From Mesorhizobium_K quangtriensis (GTDB taxonomy: Bacteria > Pseudomonadota > Alphaproteobacteria > Rhizobiales > Rhizobiaceae): a DNA stretch of 64,000 nt. The notes under the pieces are model-generated. The model had not been told where the DNA came from. It made no database searches and worked only from the letters and a program-made list of their open reading frames with translations. Both the position numbers and the translations under genes were made by a program. Where the stretch lies: contig NZ_JBEBMF010000003.1 in assembly GCF_040081925.1 (NCBI RefSeq), forward strand, positions 682,001-746,000, in the 5' to 3' direction. Below are positions 53,601 through 62,383 of the stretch, piece by piece. The stretch's first letter is position 1. The number at the start of each line of letters is the position of its first letter.

Positions 53601-54119
53601 GCCGCGCACGGCGAACTCGCCGACATCGCGTACCGTGGGCACGCGCTCGAAACCGGATTTCTCCAGCCGCGAGATCAGTTCATTCATGTTGACCTGATTG
53701 CCGGGCTTGGCGCGGAACCCTTGCGCCTCGATCACCTCAGCAGGCGGAACACGCTGGAGAAGCGCGTTGGCGGTCGTCACGATCAGTGCCCGGTGTGGCG
53801 ACTTCCGCAAGGATGCCATCGCCGCCAGCGCGTCGAGACGACGGGCGGCCGCGTCAGCGCCGGGCGAAACCCGGTCATAGGGCAGGCAGTCCCACGCCGG
53901 AAACTCCAGAACCGGCAGGTCCGGCGCGACGAATGCGAGCGCGTCGATGATGGCCGGCAGGCGCTGGCCGTCGCGCGCGACGAAAAGGACGGGACCGTCA
54001 GGCGAGGCCTCCGCAACGACGGAGGCGAGCGCGAACGCCTCGAAGCCGTCCGCGACGCCATCGACGATAAACTGTCCGGTCCGGCTTTTCGGCAGGCCGA
54101 TTTTTTCAAGCAGGCTCAT
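50622..54119 (-). CDS. mfd: Transcription-repair coupling factor Mfd
   Basis: A 1165-residue ATP-dependent translocase that removes RNA polymerase stalled at lesions and recruits UvrABC. UvrB-like N-terminal domains come first. The RNA-polymerase-interacting CarD-like domain follows (GDIVVHADHGIGRFIGL, about residue 495). The helicase core has Walker A GDVGFGKTEVALRAAF (about residue 645), DEEQHFG and motif VI HRADMFGLAQLYQLRGRVGR. The C-terminal TRCF domain completes the protein. The length matches the family. It is preceded by sdhE on the same strand and shares a divergent region with recG. Confidence 0.97.
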   Translation of the reverse strand: MSLLEKIGLPKSRTGQFIVDGVADGFEAFALASVVAEASPDGPVLFVARDGQRLPAIIDALAFVAPDLPVLEFPAWDCLPYDRVSPGADAAARRLDALAAMASLRKSPHRALIVTTANALLQRVPPAEVIEAQGFRAKPGNQVNMNELISRLEKSGFERVPTVRDVGEFAVRGGILDLFAPGADEALRLDFFGDTLETIRAFDVATQRTTGAQPQVTLQPMTEVMLTPETISRFRRNYIEAFGAPSRDDGLYAAISEGRRFAGMEHWLPFYYERLETLFDYLPGAPVVFDHLAKEALDERNKLILDYYEARRQQASAALKEAVPYKPTPPGLLYLTPDDIAAALPDHLAIEFTPFDTPDAGPRTVLHAGSRAGRSFAEERADPNANVFQAAVDHISSVRAAKRRVVVAGWSDGSLDRLTQILVEHKLGNLKPVATLADIEKLEAGQVGAAVLPLEAGFETDRLVVVAEQDILGDRLVRRSKRRKKASDFIAEAASLSAGDIVVHADHGIGRFIGLKTIEAAGAPHDCLEIHYAGDGRLYLPVENIELLSRYGSDSAEAQLDRLGGGAWQSRKAKLKRRLLEMAGQLIRIAAERKMRTAKAFNAPEGLYGEFSARFPYEETDDQQNAIDSVLDDLSLGRPMDRLICGDVGFGKTEVALRAAFVAAMEGVQVAVVVPTTLLSRQHFKTFSQRFAGLPITVRQASRLVGAKELAETKKGLADGTVDIVVGTHALLGSSISFKNLGLLIIDEEQHFGVKHKERLKELKSDVHVLTLSATPIPRTLQLALTGVRELSLIATPPVDRMAVRTFISPFDPLVIRETLLRERYRGGQSFYVVPRIADLDEVGSFLREQVPELKFATAHGQMPPGELDDIMNAFYDGQYDVLLSTTIVESGLDVPTANTLIVHRADMFGLAQLYQLRGRVGRSKLRAYALFTLPANRKLTDTADRRLKVLQSLDTLGAGFQLASHDLDIRGAGNLLGEEQSGHIKEVGFELYQQMLEEAVAEIRDTGEAVDGGWSPQITVGTAVMIPEAYVPDLQLRLALYRRLGDLETPEEIDAFGAELIDRFGPLPDEVQHLLKIVFIKALCRQANVEKLDAGPKGVVIHFRNKQFPDPAGLVRYIGEQGSLAKIRPDHSIVFIRDWPSADKRLAGSAVVMTQLARMASKAA

Positions 54120-54131
54120 GAAATCAAGTCT

Positions 54132-54413
54132 TCAGGCGGCCCGGGAGGCCATGATCTTTTTCAAAAGGGGCGTGTCGAACGCGGCGGGGACCGGATTTGT
54201 GCCGGTGACCCAGGCGAGGAGGTCGGCGTCCTGCAACTCCAGCAGATGCTCATATTGGTCCAATTCGGCGTCGGTCAAGGTCGCAAGCCCGGCATCTGCA
54301 AAACCGCCGAGGATCAGGTCCATCTCGCGTATCCCCCGATGCCACGAGCGGAACAACAGTTTGCGCCGCCGGTTGTCCAGTTCTTCGCCCGCAAATGCCG
54401 TGCCGGTCATCAT
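54132..54413 (-). CDS. sdhE: FAD assembly factor SdhE
   Basis: A 93-residue protein of the SdhE/YgfY (DUF339) family, which helps attach FAD to the succinate dehydrogenase flavoprotein. It has the five-helix pattern with the conserved RGxxE (WHRGIREMDLILGGF) near residue 25, ELDQYEHLLELQDADLLAWVTG, and a short tail. AAGGGA precedes the ATG at 54413. It lies 12 bases before mfd, so the two are co-transcribed. Confidence 0.93.
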   Translation of the reverse strand: MMTGTAFAGEELDNRRRKLLFRSWHRGIREMDLILGGFADAGLATLTDAELDQYEHLLELQDADLLAWVTGTNPVPAAFDTPLLKKIMASRAA

Positions 54414-54497
54414 CCAGTCCCTTTGCGAGGCGGGTATAACGTGGACATCGGCAGTTGTCAGCTTTGCGGAAGGACCATTCCTGCCTAAGTTCCCGCC

Positions 54498-56606
54498 ATG
54501 AGACCTTCCCTACTCGATCCGCTATTTGCGCCGGTCACCGCGCTGGAGGGTGTTGGGCCCAAGGTGGCCGCGCTGATCGAGAAGGTCGTGCCGGCCGACC
54601 TCGGCGATCGTCCGGCGCGCGTCGGCGACCTGCTTTTCACCCTGCCGCATTCGGTCATCGACCGGCGCAACCGGCCGGGCATCGCTGGCGCTGCGGAAGG
54701 ATCCATCGTCACGCTGGAGGTGCGGATCGACCGCCACCTGCCGCCGCCGCGCGGCAACCGCTCGGTGCCCTACCGCGTCTTTGCCCATGACGACACCGGC
54801 GAGATCGCGCTGACCTTTTTCCATGCCCATGCGGCCTATCTGGAAAAGCAGATGCCGGTCGGCGAGCACGTCGTCGTCTCCGGTCGCATGGAATGGTTCA
54901 ATGGCCGTCCGTCGATGGTCCATCCCGACCATATCGCGCCCTTGTCGGGAGCCGACAGCCTGCCATTGGTCGAGCCGGTCTATCCGCTGACGGCGGGGCT
55001 GTCCGGAAAGGTGCTGCGCCGTGCCATCGGGCAGGCACTGGACAGGCTCCCGGAACTGCCCGACTGGCTCGAGCCCTCCGTCGCTAGGAAGCAGAGCTTT
55101 CCACCCTTTGCCGATGCGCTGAAACGCCTGCATGATCCGCCGGACCCGCTCGCCGTGTCGCCGGAAGCGACGGCATGGCGGCGGCTTGCCTATGACGAGT
55201 TCCTGGCCGGCCAGTTGTCGCTCGCCCTCATGCGCGCCAACCTGCGCAGGCTTTCGGGCCGGCCTCTGACGGGCGACGGCAGGATCGAGGATGCGATCCG
55301 CAGCGCGCTGCCCTATTCGCTGACCGGCTCGCAGGAATTCGCTCTGGCTGAGATCAACGCCGACATGGCCGAGCCGGAGCGCATGCTCCGGCTACTGCAG
55401 GGCGATGTCGGCTCGGGCAAGACGGTGGTCGCGCTGCTTGCCATGGCCCGCGCGGTCGAGGCGGGCGGACAGGCGGCGCTCATGGCCCCGACCGAGATCC
55501 TCGCACGCCAGCATTTTGCGACGCTCGCGCCGCTGGCGGAACGCGCCGGTCTCAGGATCGCGGTACTTACCGGCCGGGAGAAAGGCCGCGAGCGCAGCAC
55601 CACATTGGCGGGGCTCGAAGATGGGTCGATCGACATCGTGGTGGGCACGCATGCGCTGTTCCAGGAGCAGGTGAAGTTCCGCGATCTCGTGCTCGCCGTG
55701 GTTGACGAGCAGCACCGTTTCGGCGTTCACCAGCGCCTCGCCATTACCGCGAAGGGAGATGCTCCCGACATGCTGGTCATGACTGCGACGCCCATACCGC
55801 GCACGCTCGTGCTGACCGCATTCGGGGACATGGACGTGTCGCGCCTGACCGAAAAGCCTGCGGGCCGCAGGCCGATCAAGACGGTGACGCTGCCGCTCGA
55901 TCGCATGGACCAACTGCTTGTCCGCATCTCTGACCAGATCGAAGAGGGCCAGAAAGTCTACTGGATCTGCCCGCTGGTCGAGGATTCCGACGAGATCAAG
56001 GTGACATCAGCCGAAGAGCGCTTCGCGACGCTGCGGCACGAGTTCGGCGATCTCGTCGGGCTTGTCCACGGCCGCATGAAGGGCGCGGAGAAGGACGAGG
56101 CGATGCGGGCCTTCAAGGATGGCGAGACCAAGATCCTCGTCGCGACGACCGTCATCGAGGTCGGGGTCGATGTGCCGGACGCGACGATCATGGTGATCGA
56201 ACACGCCGAACGCTTCGGGCTGGCGCAGTTGCACCAGCTGCGCGGGCGCGTCGGGCGCGGTGACAAGGCGTCCTCCTGCGTCCTGCTCTACAAGGACCCG
56301 CTTGGCGAGACGGCGAAACGACGCCTGAGCGTGATGCGCGAGACCGAGGACGGGTTCCTGATCTCCGAGGAAGACCTGAAACTACGCGGCGAAGGCGAGT
56401 TGCTGGGTTCCAGGCAGTCCGGCACGCCGGGGTTCCAGATCGCGCGCATCGAGTTCCACAGCGACCTGCTGGAGGTCGCCCGCGACGATGCACGACTTAT
56501 CCTGTCGCAGGACCCGGAGTTGGAAACGGAGCGTGGCCAGGCGCTACGCGTGCTGCTCTATCTGTTCGGCCGCGACGAGGCCATCAGGCTGCTGCGAGCG
56601 GGCTGA
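54498..56606 (+). CDS. recG: ATP-dependent DNA helicase RecG
   Basis: A 702-residue helicase that rewinds stalled replication forks and branch-migrates Holliday junctions. The N-terminal wedge/OB domain (LEGVGPKVAALIEK, and the SVPYRVFAHDDTGEIALTFFH strand) is followed by Walker A GDVGSGKTVVALLAMA (about residue 302), DEQHRFGVHQR and the C-terminal motifs HAERFGLAQLHQLRGRVGRG. The length and domain order match the family. It is divergent from sdhE-mfd with an 84-base shared promoter region. Confidence 0.97.
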   Translation: MRPSLLDPLFAPVTALEGVGPKVAALIEKVVPADLGDRPARVGDLLFTLPHSVIDRRNRPGIAGAAEGSIVTLEVRIDRHLPPPRGNRSVPYRVFAHDDTGEIALTFFHAHAAYLEKQMPVGEHVVVSGRMEWFNGRPSMVHPDHIAPLSGADSLPLVEPVYPLTAGLSGKVLRRAIGQALDRLPELPDWLEPSVARKQSFPPFADALKRLHDPPDPLAVSPEATAWRRLAYDEFLAGQLSLALMRANLRRLSGRPLTGDGRIEDAIRSALPYSLTGSQEFALAEINADMAEPERMLRLLQGDVGSGKTVVALLAMARAVEAGGQAALMAPTEILARQHFATLAPLAERAGLRIAVLTGREKGRERSTTLAGLEDGSIDIVVGTHALFQEQVKFRDLVLAVVDEQHRFGVHQRLAITAKGDAPDMLVMTATPIPRTLVLTAFGDMDVSRLTEKPAGRRPIKTVTLPLDRMDQLLVRISDQIEEGQKVYWICPLVEDSDEIKVTSAEERFATLRHEFGDLVGLVHGRMKGAEKDEAMRAFKDGETKILVATTVIEVGVDVPDATIMVIEHAERFGLAQLHQLRGRVGRGDKASSCVLLYKDPLGETAKRRLSVMRETEDGFLISEEDLKLRGEGELLGSRQSGTPGFQIARIEFHSDLLEVARDDARLILSQDPELETERGQALRVLLYLFGRDEAIRLLRAG

Positions 56607-56609
56607 TGC

Positions 56610-57341
56610 TTACCTGAACTTCAGGTTGGAGACCTTCTCGACCTCGGGATTGGCTAGTCCGACCTCCATCGGCCTGCCATCCTTGGTGACAACCTTGCGC
56701 TTGTATTCCGGCGCCACGAGCCCGGCCGAGACGATCAGCTTGGCGCCGTCCTCAACCGACATGTCGAGCAAAACGATCTCCGAACGATAGACATACATCA
56801 GGAAGCCGGTTGTCGGGTTCGGCGCGCAGGGCATGAACACGGCGATCAGCGGGTCGCCTTCCTTGTCCAGCTTCGCATTGATCTCGGTCTCTTTCTCGTT
56901 GGCCACGAAGACCAGCGACCAGACTCCCTTGCGCGGGTATTCGACAAGCCCGACCTGCCGGAACATCTCGTTCTTGTTGGAGAGAACCGTCTCGAAGATC
57001 TGCTTCAGCGCCTTGTAGACGCCGCGCACCAGCGGCATGCGCCCGAGCAGCCGCTCACCGGACGAAACGATCGAGCGCCCGACGATGTTGGCAGCAAGGA
57101 AGCCGATCATGGTGATGACGAAGATCGCCACCAGCAGGCCGAACCCGGGGACGGCGAATGGCAGATAGGTGTCGGGGCTGTATGCCGTAGGGATGTAAGG
57201 CTTTACCCAGGAATCGATCCAACCGATGAAGGACCAGGCTATATACACAGTGATCGCCAGCGGCGCGGCGACGATCAGACCGGTCAGGAAGTAGTTCCTG
57301 AGGCGGGTCATGCCGGAGATGACGCCTGGAGATTCGGACAT
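56610..57341 (-). CDS. DUF502-family membrane protein
   Basis: A 243-residue protein with two N-terminal membrane helices (YFLTGLIVAAPLAITVYIAWSFIGW and FAVPGFGLLVAIFVITMIGFLAANIVG) and a cytosolic DUF502 domain containing VRGVYKALKQIFETVLSNKNEMFRQVGLVEYPRKG and FMPCAPNPTTGFL. The function is unknown. It is convergent with recG, the stops separated by a few bases. Confidence 0.9.
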   Translation of the reverse strand: MSESPGVISGMTRLRNYFLTGLIVAAPLAITVYIAWSFIGWIDSWVKPYIPTAYSPDTYLPFAVPGFGLLVAIFVITMIGFLAANIVGRSIVSSGERLLGRMPLVRGVYKALKQIFETVLSNKNEMFRQVGLVEYPRKGVWSLVFVANEKETEINAKLDKEGDPLIAVFMPCAPNPTTGFLMYVYRSEIVLLDMSVEDGAKLIVSAGLVAPEYKRKVVTKDGRPMEVGLANPEVEKVSNLKFR

Positions 57342-57426
57342 TGAGATTCGCCGCTACTGCATCGCAGGATAGTGAAGGGGCAAACGATTTGGAACAGCGA
57401 AATTGGTCTGGACAGGCCGCTGCAAT

Positions 57427-58047
57427 TCACCCGCCGATACGGGCCTCCTCGACATGCAGTCGAACGAGATCAACGCGTTGCTCTACCGATAGCGGCTTGT
57501 CGGGCAAACGCAAAATCGGCACGTCGACTTGGGTCTGCATCAAGCCTGCAGTTATCGCCTCACTTAGCATCTGCGCGGTGAAGCTCGAACTCCGCCTATT
57601 GCCCTGCTCGTTTGGACGTTGAGAAAACATTCGCGTCGGCGTCACCACGACTAGATCGAATGTCTTCGCTTTTTCTTTGAAATTATGAAGGAAACGATGG
57701 GTCAGCGCGTCCATGTTATTTCGATCGAGACCGAAACGCACCAGCCACCAGTCAAGCAAATCCAACTCCCAGCGATCGGCAACAAAGCCCCCCGCCTTTT
57801 TGTAGAGACTTGTTCTGTCGGTGTCCCATTGCTTGAATTCTTCGATCAAATTGATCCGAAGCGCGGGAATGTCCCTCTGGCGATTCTGTATATGAGCGAG
57901 CGCTATCTGCCTCTCGGCCCGCGCGATGGGAAGCATATTCTCTTCTATGACCGGCAGATCAAACTTTTCACCAAGCGCTTTGACTAGCGACGTTTTTCCT
58001 GTGCCCGGGAAGCCGGTCACGGCAATTCTCAAAGGCTTGTGAGCCAT
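57427..58047 (-). CDS. P-loop ATPase/kinase-like protein of unknown function
   Basis: A 206-residue protein with a Walker A GFPGTGKTSLV close to the N-terminus, an FVADRWELDLLDWWLVRFG segment near residue 90, a Walker-B-like FDLVVVTPTRMF, and a C-terminal helix. It resembles AAA_28/NadR-type nucleoside or nucleotide kinases but is not close to a named one. ATG 58047 follows GGGGGA; a GTG at 58062 would add five residues. Lines counted by hand (57661-57720 at 40%, 57781-57900 at about 48-50% G+C) are clearly below neighbouring genes, suggesting recent acquisition between two core genes. Confidence 0.72.
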   Translation of the reverse strand: MAHKPLRIAVTGFPGTGKTSLVKALGEKFDLPVIEENMLPIARAERQIALAHIQNRQRDIPALRINLIEEFKQWDTDRTSLYKKAGGFVADRWELDLLDWWLVRFGLDRNNMDALTHRFLHNFKEKAKTFDLVVVTPTRMFSQRPNEQGNRRSSSFTAQMLSEAITAGLMQTQVDVPILRLPDKPLSVEQRVDLVRLHVEEARIGG

Positions 58048-58154
58048 CTTGGATTCCCCCACAATTCCCCTGCAATGGCATAAAGCACAGGTGAATAACT
58101 GCGCAGTTTAAATGTAGATTGCGCTACAGAGAAAGCCCGTATGGGATCTAAAGG

Positions 58155-59978
58155 TCATTCGACCGTAACAGACTTGGCCAGATTTCGCGGCTGGTCGACG
58201 TCGGTGCCCATGAAGACAGCCGTCCAGTAGGCCAGCATCTGGATCGGCAGCGCGTAGACGATCGGGGCCACGAACTCCGGCACGTCGGGCAGGACGATCG
58301 TCTCTAGCGTGTTGACCGTCGCGCTGGCCGCGCCCTTCGTGTCGGTGATGAGGATGATCTTGCCGCCGCGGGCCGCCACCTCCTGCATGTTCGAAACCGT
58401 CTTCTCGAAAATGCGGTCATGCGGGGCGATGACGATGACGGGCATATGCTCATCGATCAGCGCGATGGGGCCATGCTTCAGTTCACCTGCTGCATAACCT
58501 TCTGCATGTATGTAGCTGATTTCCTTCAGCTTAAGCGCGCCTTCCATAGCCAGAGGGTAGTTGGTGTCGCGGCCGAGATAGAGGACATGCTTGTAGTGCG
58601 AAAGCTCGCGCGCGACCTGCTCGATCTGGCTTTCCAGCTTCAGCACCTGGGTGGCGATGCGCGGCACTTCGGACAGGCTACGCACCATCGACTTTTCGTC
58701 TTCCGGCGTGATCGTCCCGCGCGCGGCGGCTGCCCGCAGCGCCAGCGAGGCAAGCACCGAGAGCTGGCAGGTGAATGCCTTGGTCGAGGCGACGCCGATT
58801 TCCGGGCCTGCAAGGGTTGGCAGCACAACGTCGGATTCCCGCGCGATGGTGGATTCTCGCACGTTCACGATCGCGCCGATCGGCACGCCGGCCTGCCGGC
58901 AGTAGCGCAGCGAGGCCAGCGTGTCGGCCGTCTCGCCAGACTGCGAAACGAAGAAGGCGGCGCTGTTCTTGACGATCGGCATTTCGCGGTAACGGAACTC
59001 GGAGGCGATATCGATATCGACCGGCAACCGCGCAAAGCGCTCGAACCAGTATTTGCCGATAAGGCCAGCAAGATAGGCCGTGCCACAGGCCGACACCGCG
59101 ATTCGGTCAAGGCTTGCGAAGTCGAAGGGCAGTTCAAGCGCTTTGGCCTCGCCCTTGGTGAAGTCCACGTAGTGGGCCAGCGTGTGGCCGATCACCTCCG
59201 GCTGCTCGTGGATTTCCTTCTGCATGAAGTGGCGGTAGTTGCCCTTGTCGACCAGGAAGCTGGTTCCGATCGACTGCTGACGCTTCCGCTCGACAGCCTT
59301 GCCCTCCATGTCGAAGATAAGGATTTCGTTGCGGCGGATGACCGCCCAGTCGCCATCTTCCAGATAGGTGATGGAGTTGGTGAAGGGGGCGAGCGCAATG
59401 GCGTCCGAACCCAGGAACATCTCACCGTCCCCGTGCCCGACGGCCAGCGGCGGGCCGTTGCGCGCGCCGACGATCAGATCCTCGTCGCCCCTGAACATGA
59501 TAGCGAGTGCGAACGCGCCCTGCAGCCGTTTGAGCGCGTTGTAGGCGGCCTCGACGGGCTTCCTGCCGGCCGCCAATTCGCGAGCCACCAGATGGGCGAC
59601 GACTTCCGTGTCGGTCTGCGAGGCGAACACGTAGCCATCGCGCTGCAGTTCGTCGCGCAATTCGGCGAAGTTCTCGATGATACCGTTATGGACGATGGCA
59701 ACGCCGTTGGAGAAATGCGGGTGCGCGTTGGTCTCATTGGGCACCCCATGAGTTGCCCAGCGCGTGTGGCCGATACCGATGTTGCCGTCGAGCGGCTCAT
59801 CCCTCAGACGACGCTCGAGGTTGACCAGCTTGCCTTCGGCGCGGCGGCGGGAGAGCTCGCCCCGCTCGATGGTGGCGACGCCCGCCGAGTCATAGCCGCG
59901 ATATTCCAGACGCTTGAGCGCGTCCACGATCAGCGGCGCGACAGGCGAATGGCCGACTATTCCAACGATTCCGCACAT
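58155..59978 (-). CDS. glmS: Glutamine-fructose-6-phosphate aminotransferase (isomerizing)
   Basis: A 607-residue enzyme that makes glucosamine-6-phosphate from fructose-6-phosphate and glutamine, the entry to peptidoglycan and LPS amino sugars. N-terminal Cys2 (MCGIVGIVG) is the glutaminase nucleophile. HTRWATHG (His about 72-77) and GNIG follow, and two SIS domains come next (about residues 285-420 and 455-590). C-terminal DVDQPRNLAKSVTVE is the conserved lid end. The length is typical. glmU lies upstream on the same strand, 226 bases away. No glmS ribozyme is expected or seen. Confidence 0.97.
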   Translation of the reverse strand: MCGIVGIVGHSPVAPLIVDALKRLEYRGYDSAGVATIERGELSRRRAEGKLVNLERRLRDEPLDGNIGIGHTRWATHGVPNETNAHPHFSNGVAIVHNGIIENFAELRDELQRDGYVFASQTDTEVVAHLVARELAAGRKPVEAAYNALKRLQGAFALAIMFRGDEDLIVGARNGPPLAVGHGDGEMFLGSDAIALAPFTNSITYLEDGDWAVIRRNEILIFDMEGKAVERKRQQSIGTSFLVDKGNYRHFMQKEIHEQPEVIGHTLAHYVDFTKGEAKALELPFDFASLDRIAVSACGTAYLAGLIGKYWFERFARLPVDIDIASEFRYREMPIVKNSAAFFVSQSGETADTLASLRYCRQAGVPIGAIVNVRESTIARESDVVLPTLAGPEIGVASTKAFTCQLSVLASLALRAAAARGTITPEDEKSMVRSLSEVPRIATQVLKLESQIEQVARELSHYKHVLYLGRDTNYPLAMEGALKLKEISYIHAEGYAAGELKHGPIALIDEHMPVIVIAPHDRIFEKTVSNMQEVAARGGKIILITDTKGAASATVNTLETIVLPDVPEFVAPIVYALPIQMLAYWTAVFMGTDVDQPRNLAKSVTVE

Positions 59979-60204
59979 GCTGACTGCCCCGATTCCGGCC
60001 CGTGATCTTCCGCAGGGTCTTAGCGGAGAGCGCGGACGTTGCGGAATTCAAATTGCGTTTCGTTCCATTTCAGGACGATTCATGCCACGGTCGCGGACAA
60101 CTCGCATCAGCAAGCTTACCGGCTGGTTAAGATGTCTGGTTAAAGGCGAGACATCCGGCCGAGGCACCATTTCGATTCATGATTGGCCCGCAAATGCGGA
60201 AGTG

Positions 60205-61578
60205 TCAGGTTTCCGAAACGGATTTCTTCTTGGCCGCGGCTGCGGCCGCGAAACGCTCGCGAAGCTCCCTGCCCTTGCCCGGTATCGTCTTCTGCCGCGC
60301 GCGCCCGAACGCCAGCGCCTCGCCTTCGACGTTCTCGGTGATGACGCTGCCCGAGGCGATATAGGCGCCGTCGCCGAGCGTCACCGGCGCGACCAGCGAG
60401 GAATTGGAGCCGACGAAAGCCCCAGCGCCGATGTCGGTGAAGTGCTTGCCGAAGCCGTCATAGTTGCACGTGATCGTGCCCGCGCCGATGTTTGCACCTG
60501 CGCCGACGCGCGCGTCGCCGATGTAGGTCAGGTGGTTGACCTTGGCGCCCTTCTGGATGGCCGCGTTCTTCACCTCGCAGAAATTGCCGACCTTGGCCTT
60601 CTCGTGCAGGTCCGCGCCGGGCCGCAGGCGCGCGTAGGGGCCGACCTGCGAACCGGTCGCGATGGTCGCGCCCTCGATATGGCTAAAGGCGTGGATGGTC
60701 ACGCCGGACGAGACCCTTACGGCCGGGCCGAACCAGACGTTCGGCTCGACCAGCGAGTCCTGCCCGATCTCGGTGTCATGCGAGAAATAGATGGTTTCGG
60801 GGGCGATCAGCGTCACGCCCGAGAGCATGACCTGATGGCGGCGGCGGCGCTGCCAGATCGCCTCGGCCTCGGCCAGTTCGGCGCGGTTGTTGATGCCGAG
60901 TACGCTTTCGGCGCTGGCCTCCGTCGCGACCACGTCGAGACCGTCGCCGGTAGCGATCTCGACGATGTCGGTCAGGTAGTATTCGCCCTTGGCATTATTG
61001 TTGCCGACGCGCTCGAGCAGCGACAGGGCATGCCTACCGGAGATCGCCATCAAGCCCCCGTTGCAGAAGCCGATCTTCTTCTCGGCCTCCGACGCATCCT
61101 TGTCCTCGCGGATCGCGACCAGCCTGCCGTTCTCCTCGATGAGGCGACCATAGCCGGCAGGGTTCTGCGGGCGGAATCCGACGACCACGACCGCCGCGCC
61201 TTCCGCCAGCTTTTTGCGCGCGGCGAGGAGCGGCGCGGCCTCGATCAGCGGCGTGTCGCCGAACATGACGAGCACGTCGTCATAGCCGGGTTCGATCGCC
61301 TGCCGCGCGGCGAGAACGGCATGCGCCGTTCCAAGTCGCTGTTCCTGAACGAAAATTTCCGGCGCGGGATCGAACCCGCCAGCCGCCTTGCGCACTTCGT
61401 CGGCGCCGTGGCCGATCACAATCGCGATATCGCCGCCGCCGGCATTCCTCGCTGCCGCAGCCACATGCGCCACCATCGGCAACCCCGCGATCTCGTGCAG
61501 CACCTTGGGCTTGGCGCTTTTCATACGCGTGCCCTCGCCTGCGGCGAGGATGATGGAGAGGCAGCTTCTGTCGGTCAT
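60205..61578 (-). CDS. glmU: Bifunctional UDP-GlcNAc pyrophosphorylase / GlcN-1-P N-acetyltransferase
   Basis: A 457-residue enzyme that acetylates glucosamine-1-phosphate and joins it to UTP to give UDP-GlcNAc. The N-terminal nucleotidyltransferase starts LSIILAAGEGTRMKSAKPKVLHEIAG (residues about 7-32). The C-terminal half is a left-handed beta-helix of hexapeptide repeats (NIGAGTITCNYDGFGKHFTDIGAGAFVGSNSSLVAPVTLGDGAYIASGS). It pairs functionally with glmS, and the two share orientation and probably a transcript. Confidence 0.96.
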   Translation of the reverse strand: MTDRSCLSIILAAGEGTRMKSAKPKVLHEIAGLPMVAHVAAAARNAGGGDIAIVIGHGADEVRKAAGGFDPAPEIFVQEQRLGTAHAVLAARQAIEPGYDDVLVMFGDTPLIEAAPLLAARKKLAEGAAVVVVGFRPQNPAGYGRLIEENGRLVAIREDKDASEAEKKIGFCNGGLMAISGRHALSLLERVGNNNAKGEYYLTDIVEIATGDGLDVVATEASAESVLGINNRAELAEAEAIWQRRRRHQVMLSGVTLIAPETIYFSHDTEIGQDSLVEPNVWFGPAVRVSSGVTIHAFSHIEGATIATGSQVGPYARLRPGADLHEKAKVGNFCEVKNAAIQKGAKVNHLTYIGDARVGAGANIGAGTITCNYDGFGKHFTDIGAGAFVGSNSSLVAPVTLGDGAYIASGSVITENVEGEALAFGRARQKTIPGKGRELRERFAAAAAAKKKSVSET

Positions 61579-61666
61579 GGGACGAGCACCGTGCGGCGTG
61601 AATCGAGGTTGGCGGCTTATAGCCTAGCTGCGCCATCCTGCGCCAATGCGGTTAAATTCCGGTGGC

Positions 61667-62383
61667 TTAGTCCTGCTTGATGGCGCTGCCTTCAAGCCTG
61701 GCCAGATGTTCGCGCAGCGTCTTTGCCCATGCCAAGTAGCCAGCGCCGTTCAGGTGGATGCCGTCGATCGTCATGTCGCTGCGCAGCGAACCATCCTCCG
61801 TACGCAACGCGGCAAGGTCGAGATAGGTGCAGTTGTCGCGGCAGAACGCCTGCATCGCGACGTTCATCTCGGCGAAGGGGCCGTTTGCCCTGGTATCGGC
61901 CGGTGCGGTGACAGGAACCGTCGATTGCAGCACGACGGTCTTGGCGCGTGACATCAGTTGGCCGACGATCGCCTGGTAACGCGCAATGATGTCGGAAGGT
62001 TGAGAGCGCAGCGCCAGGACGTCGTTCACGCCAATCGTCAGGATGACGGTGGACTGGCTGAGGTCCCCAAGTGCATCGAGGCGCCGTGCGAGGCCGATGG
62101 TGTGGTCGTTTCCGATTCCGCGGTTGGCGACGCGGTATTCCGGGAAATGCTCCGCCCATTCGCCGAATTCGGTCAGGCTGTCGCCCACGAATACAAGGTC
62201 GCCGACGGCCGGGAATTGCCGGAAATAGTCGAGCCGGCTTTGATAAAGCGCGGTCGTGGTGCGATCGGTCTTGCCCGTCATCCAATCTGGCAGCGGAAAG
62301 ACCCTGGCGTAGCCCGCTAGATATAGTCCGACGGCTGCGACCGCAGCGAGAAACGCCACGAGTACCTTACCGCGACCCGTCAT
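61667..62383 (-). CDS. SGNH/GDSL-type hydrolase
   Basis: A 238-residue protein with an N-terminal membrane anchor or uncleaved signal (KVLVAFLAAVAAVGLYLAGYARVF) and an SGNH fold: LVFVGDSLTEFGEW (Ser nucleophile, about residue 69), GIGNDHT, TIGVNDVLAL (Asn block) and DGIHLNGAGY (Asp/His). Such enzymes are esterases or acetyl-hydrolases on sugars or lipids, here likely periplasmic. Its ATG overlaps the preceding ccdA stop by four bases (62380-62383), suggesting coupling. Confidence 0.9.
   Translation of the reverse strand: MTGRGKVLVAFLAAVAAVGLYLAGYARVFPLPDWMTGKTDRTTTALYQSRLDYFRQFPAVGDLVFVGDSLTEFGEWAEHFPEYRVANRGIGNDHTIGLARRLDALGDLSQSTVILTIGVNDVLALRSQPSDIIARYQAIVGQLMSRAKTVVLQSTVPVTAPADTRANGPFAEMNVAMQAFCRDNCTYLDLAALRTEDGSLRSDMTIDGIHLNGAGYLAWAKTLREHLARLEGSAIKQD

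Noticed and set aside
50724..54488. Very long plus-strand open frame opposite mfd and sdhE
   Set aside because: It mirrors mfd codon positions in GC-rich DNA, has no recognisable motif and is Arg/Gln/His-rich like other shadow frames.
59979..60204. Possible glmS ribozyme upstream of glmS
   Set aside because: This ribozyme is typical of Firmicutes; no pseudoknot-rich core or cleavage-site context was seen.
58419..61680. Plus-strand open frames opposite glmS and glmU
   Set aside because: Both real genes are unmistakable on the minus strand; the frames have no motif of their own.
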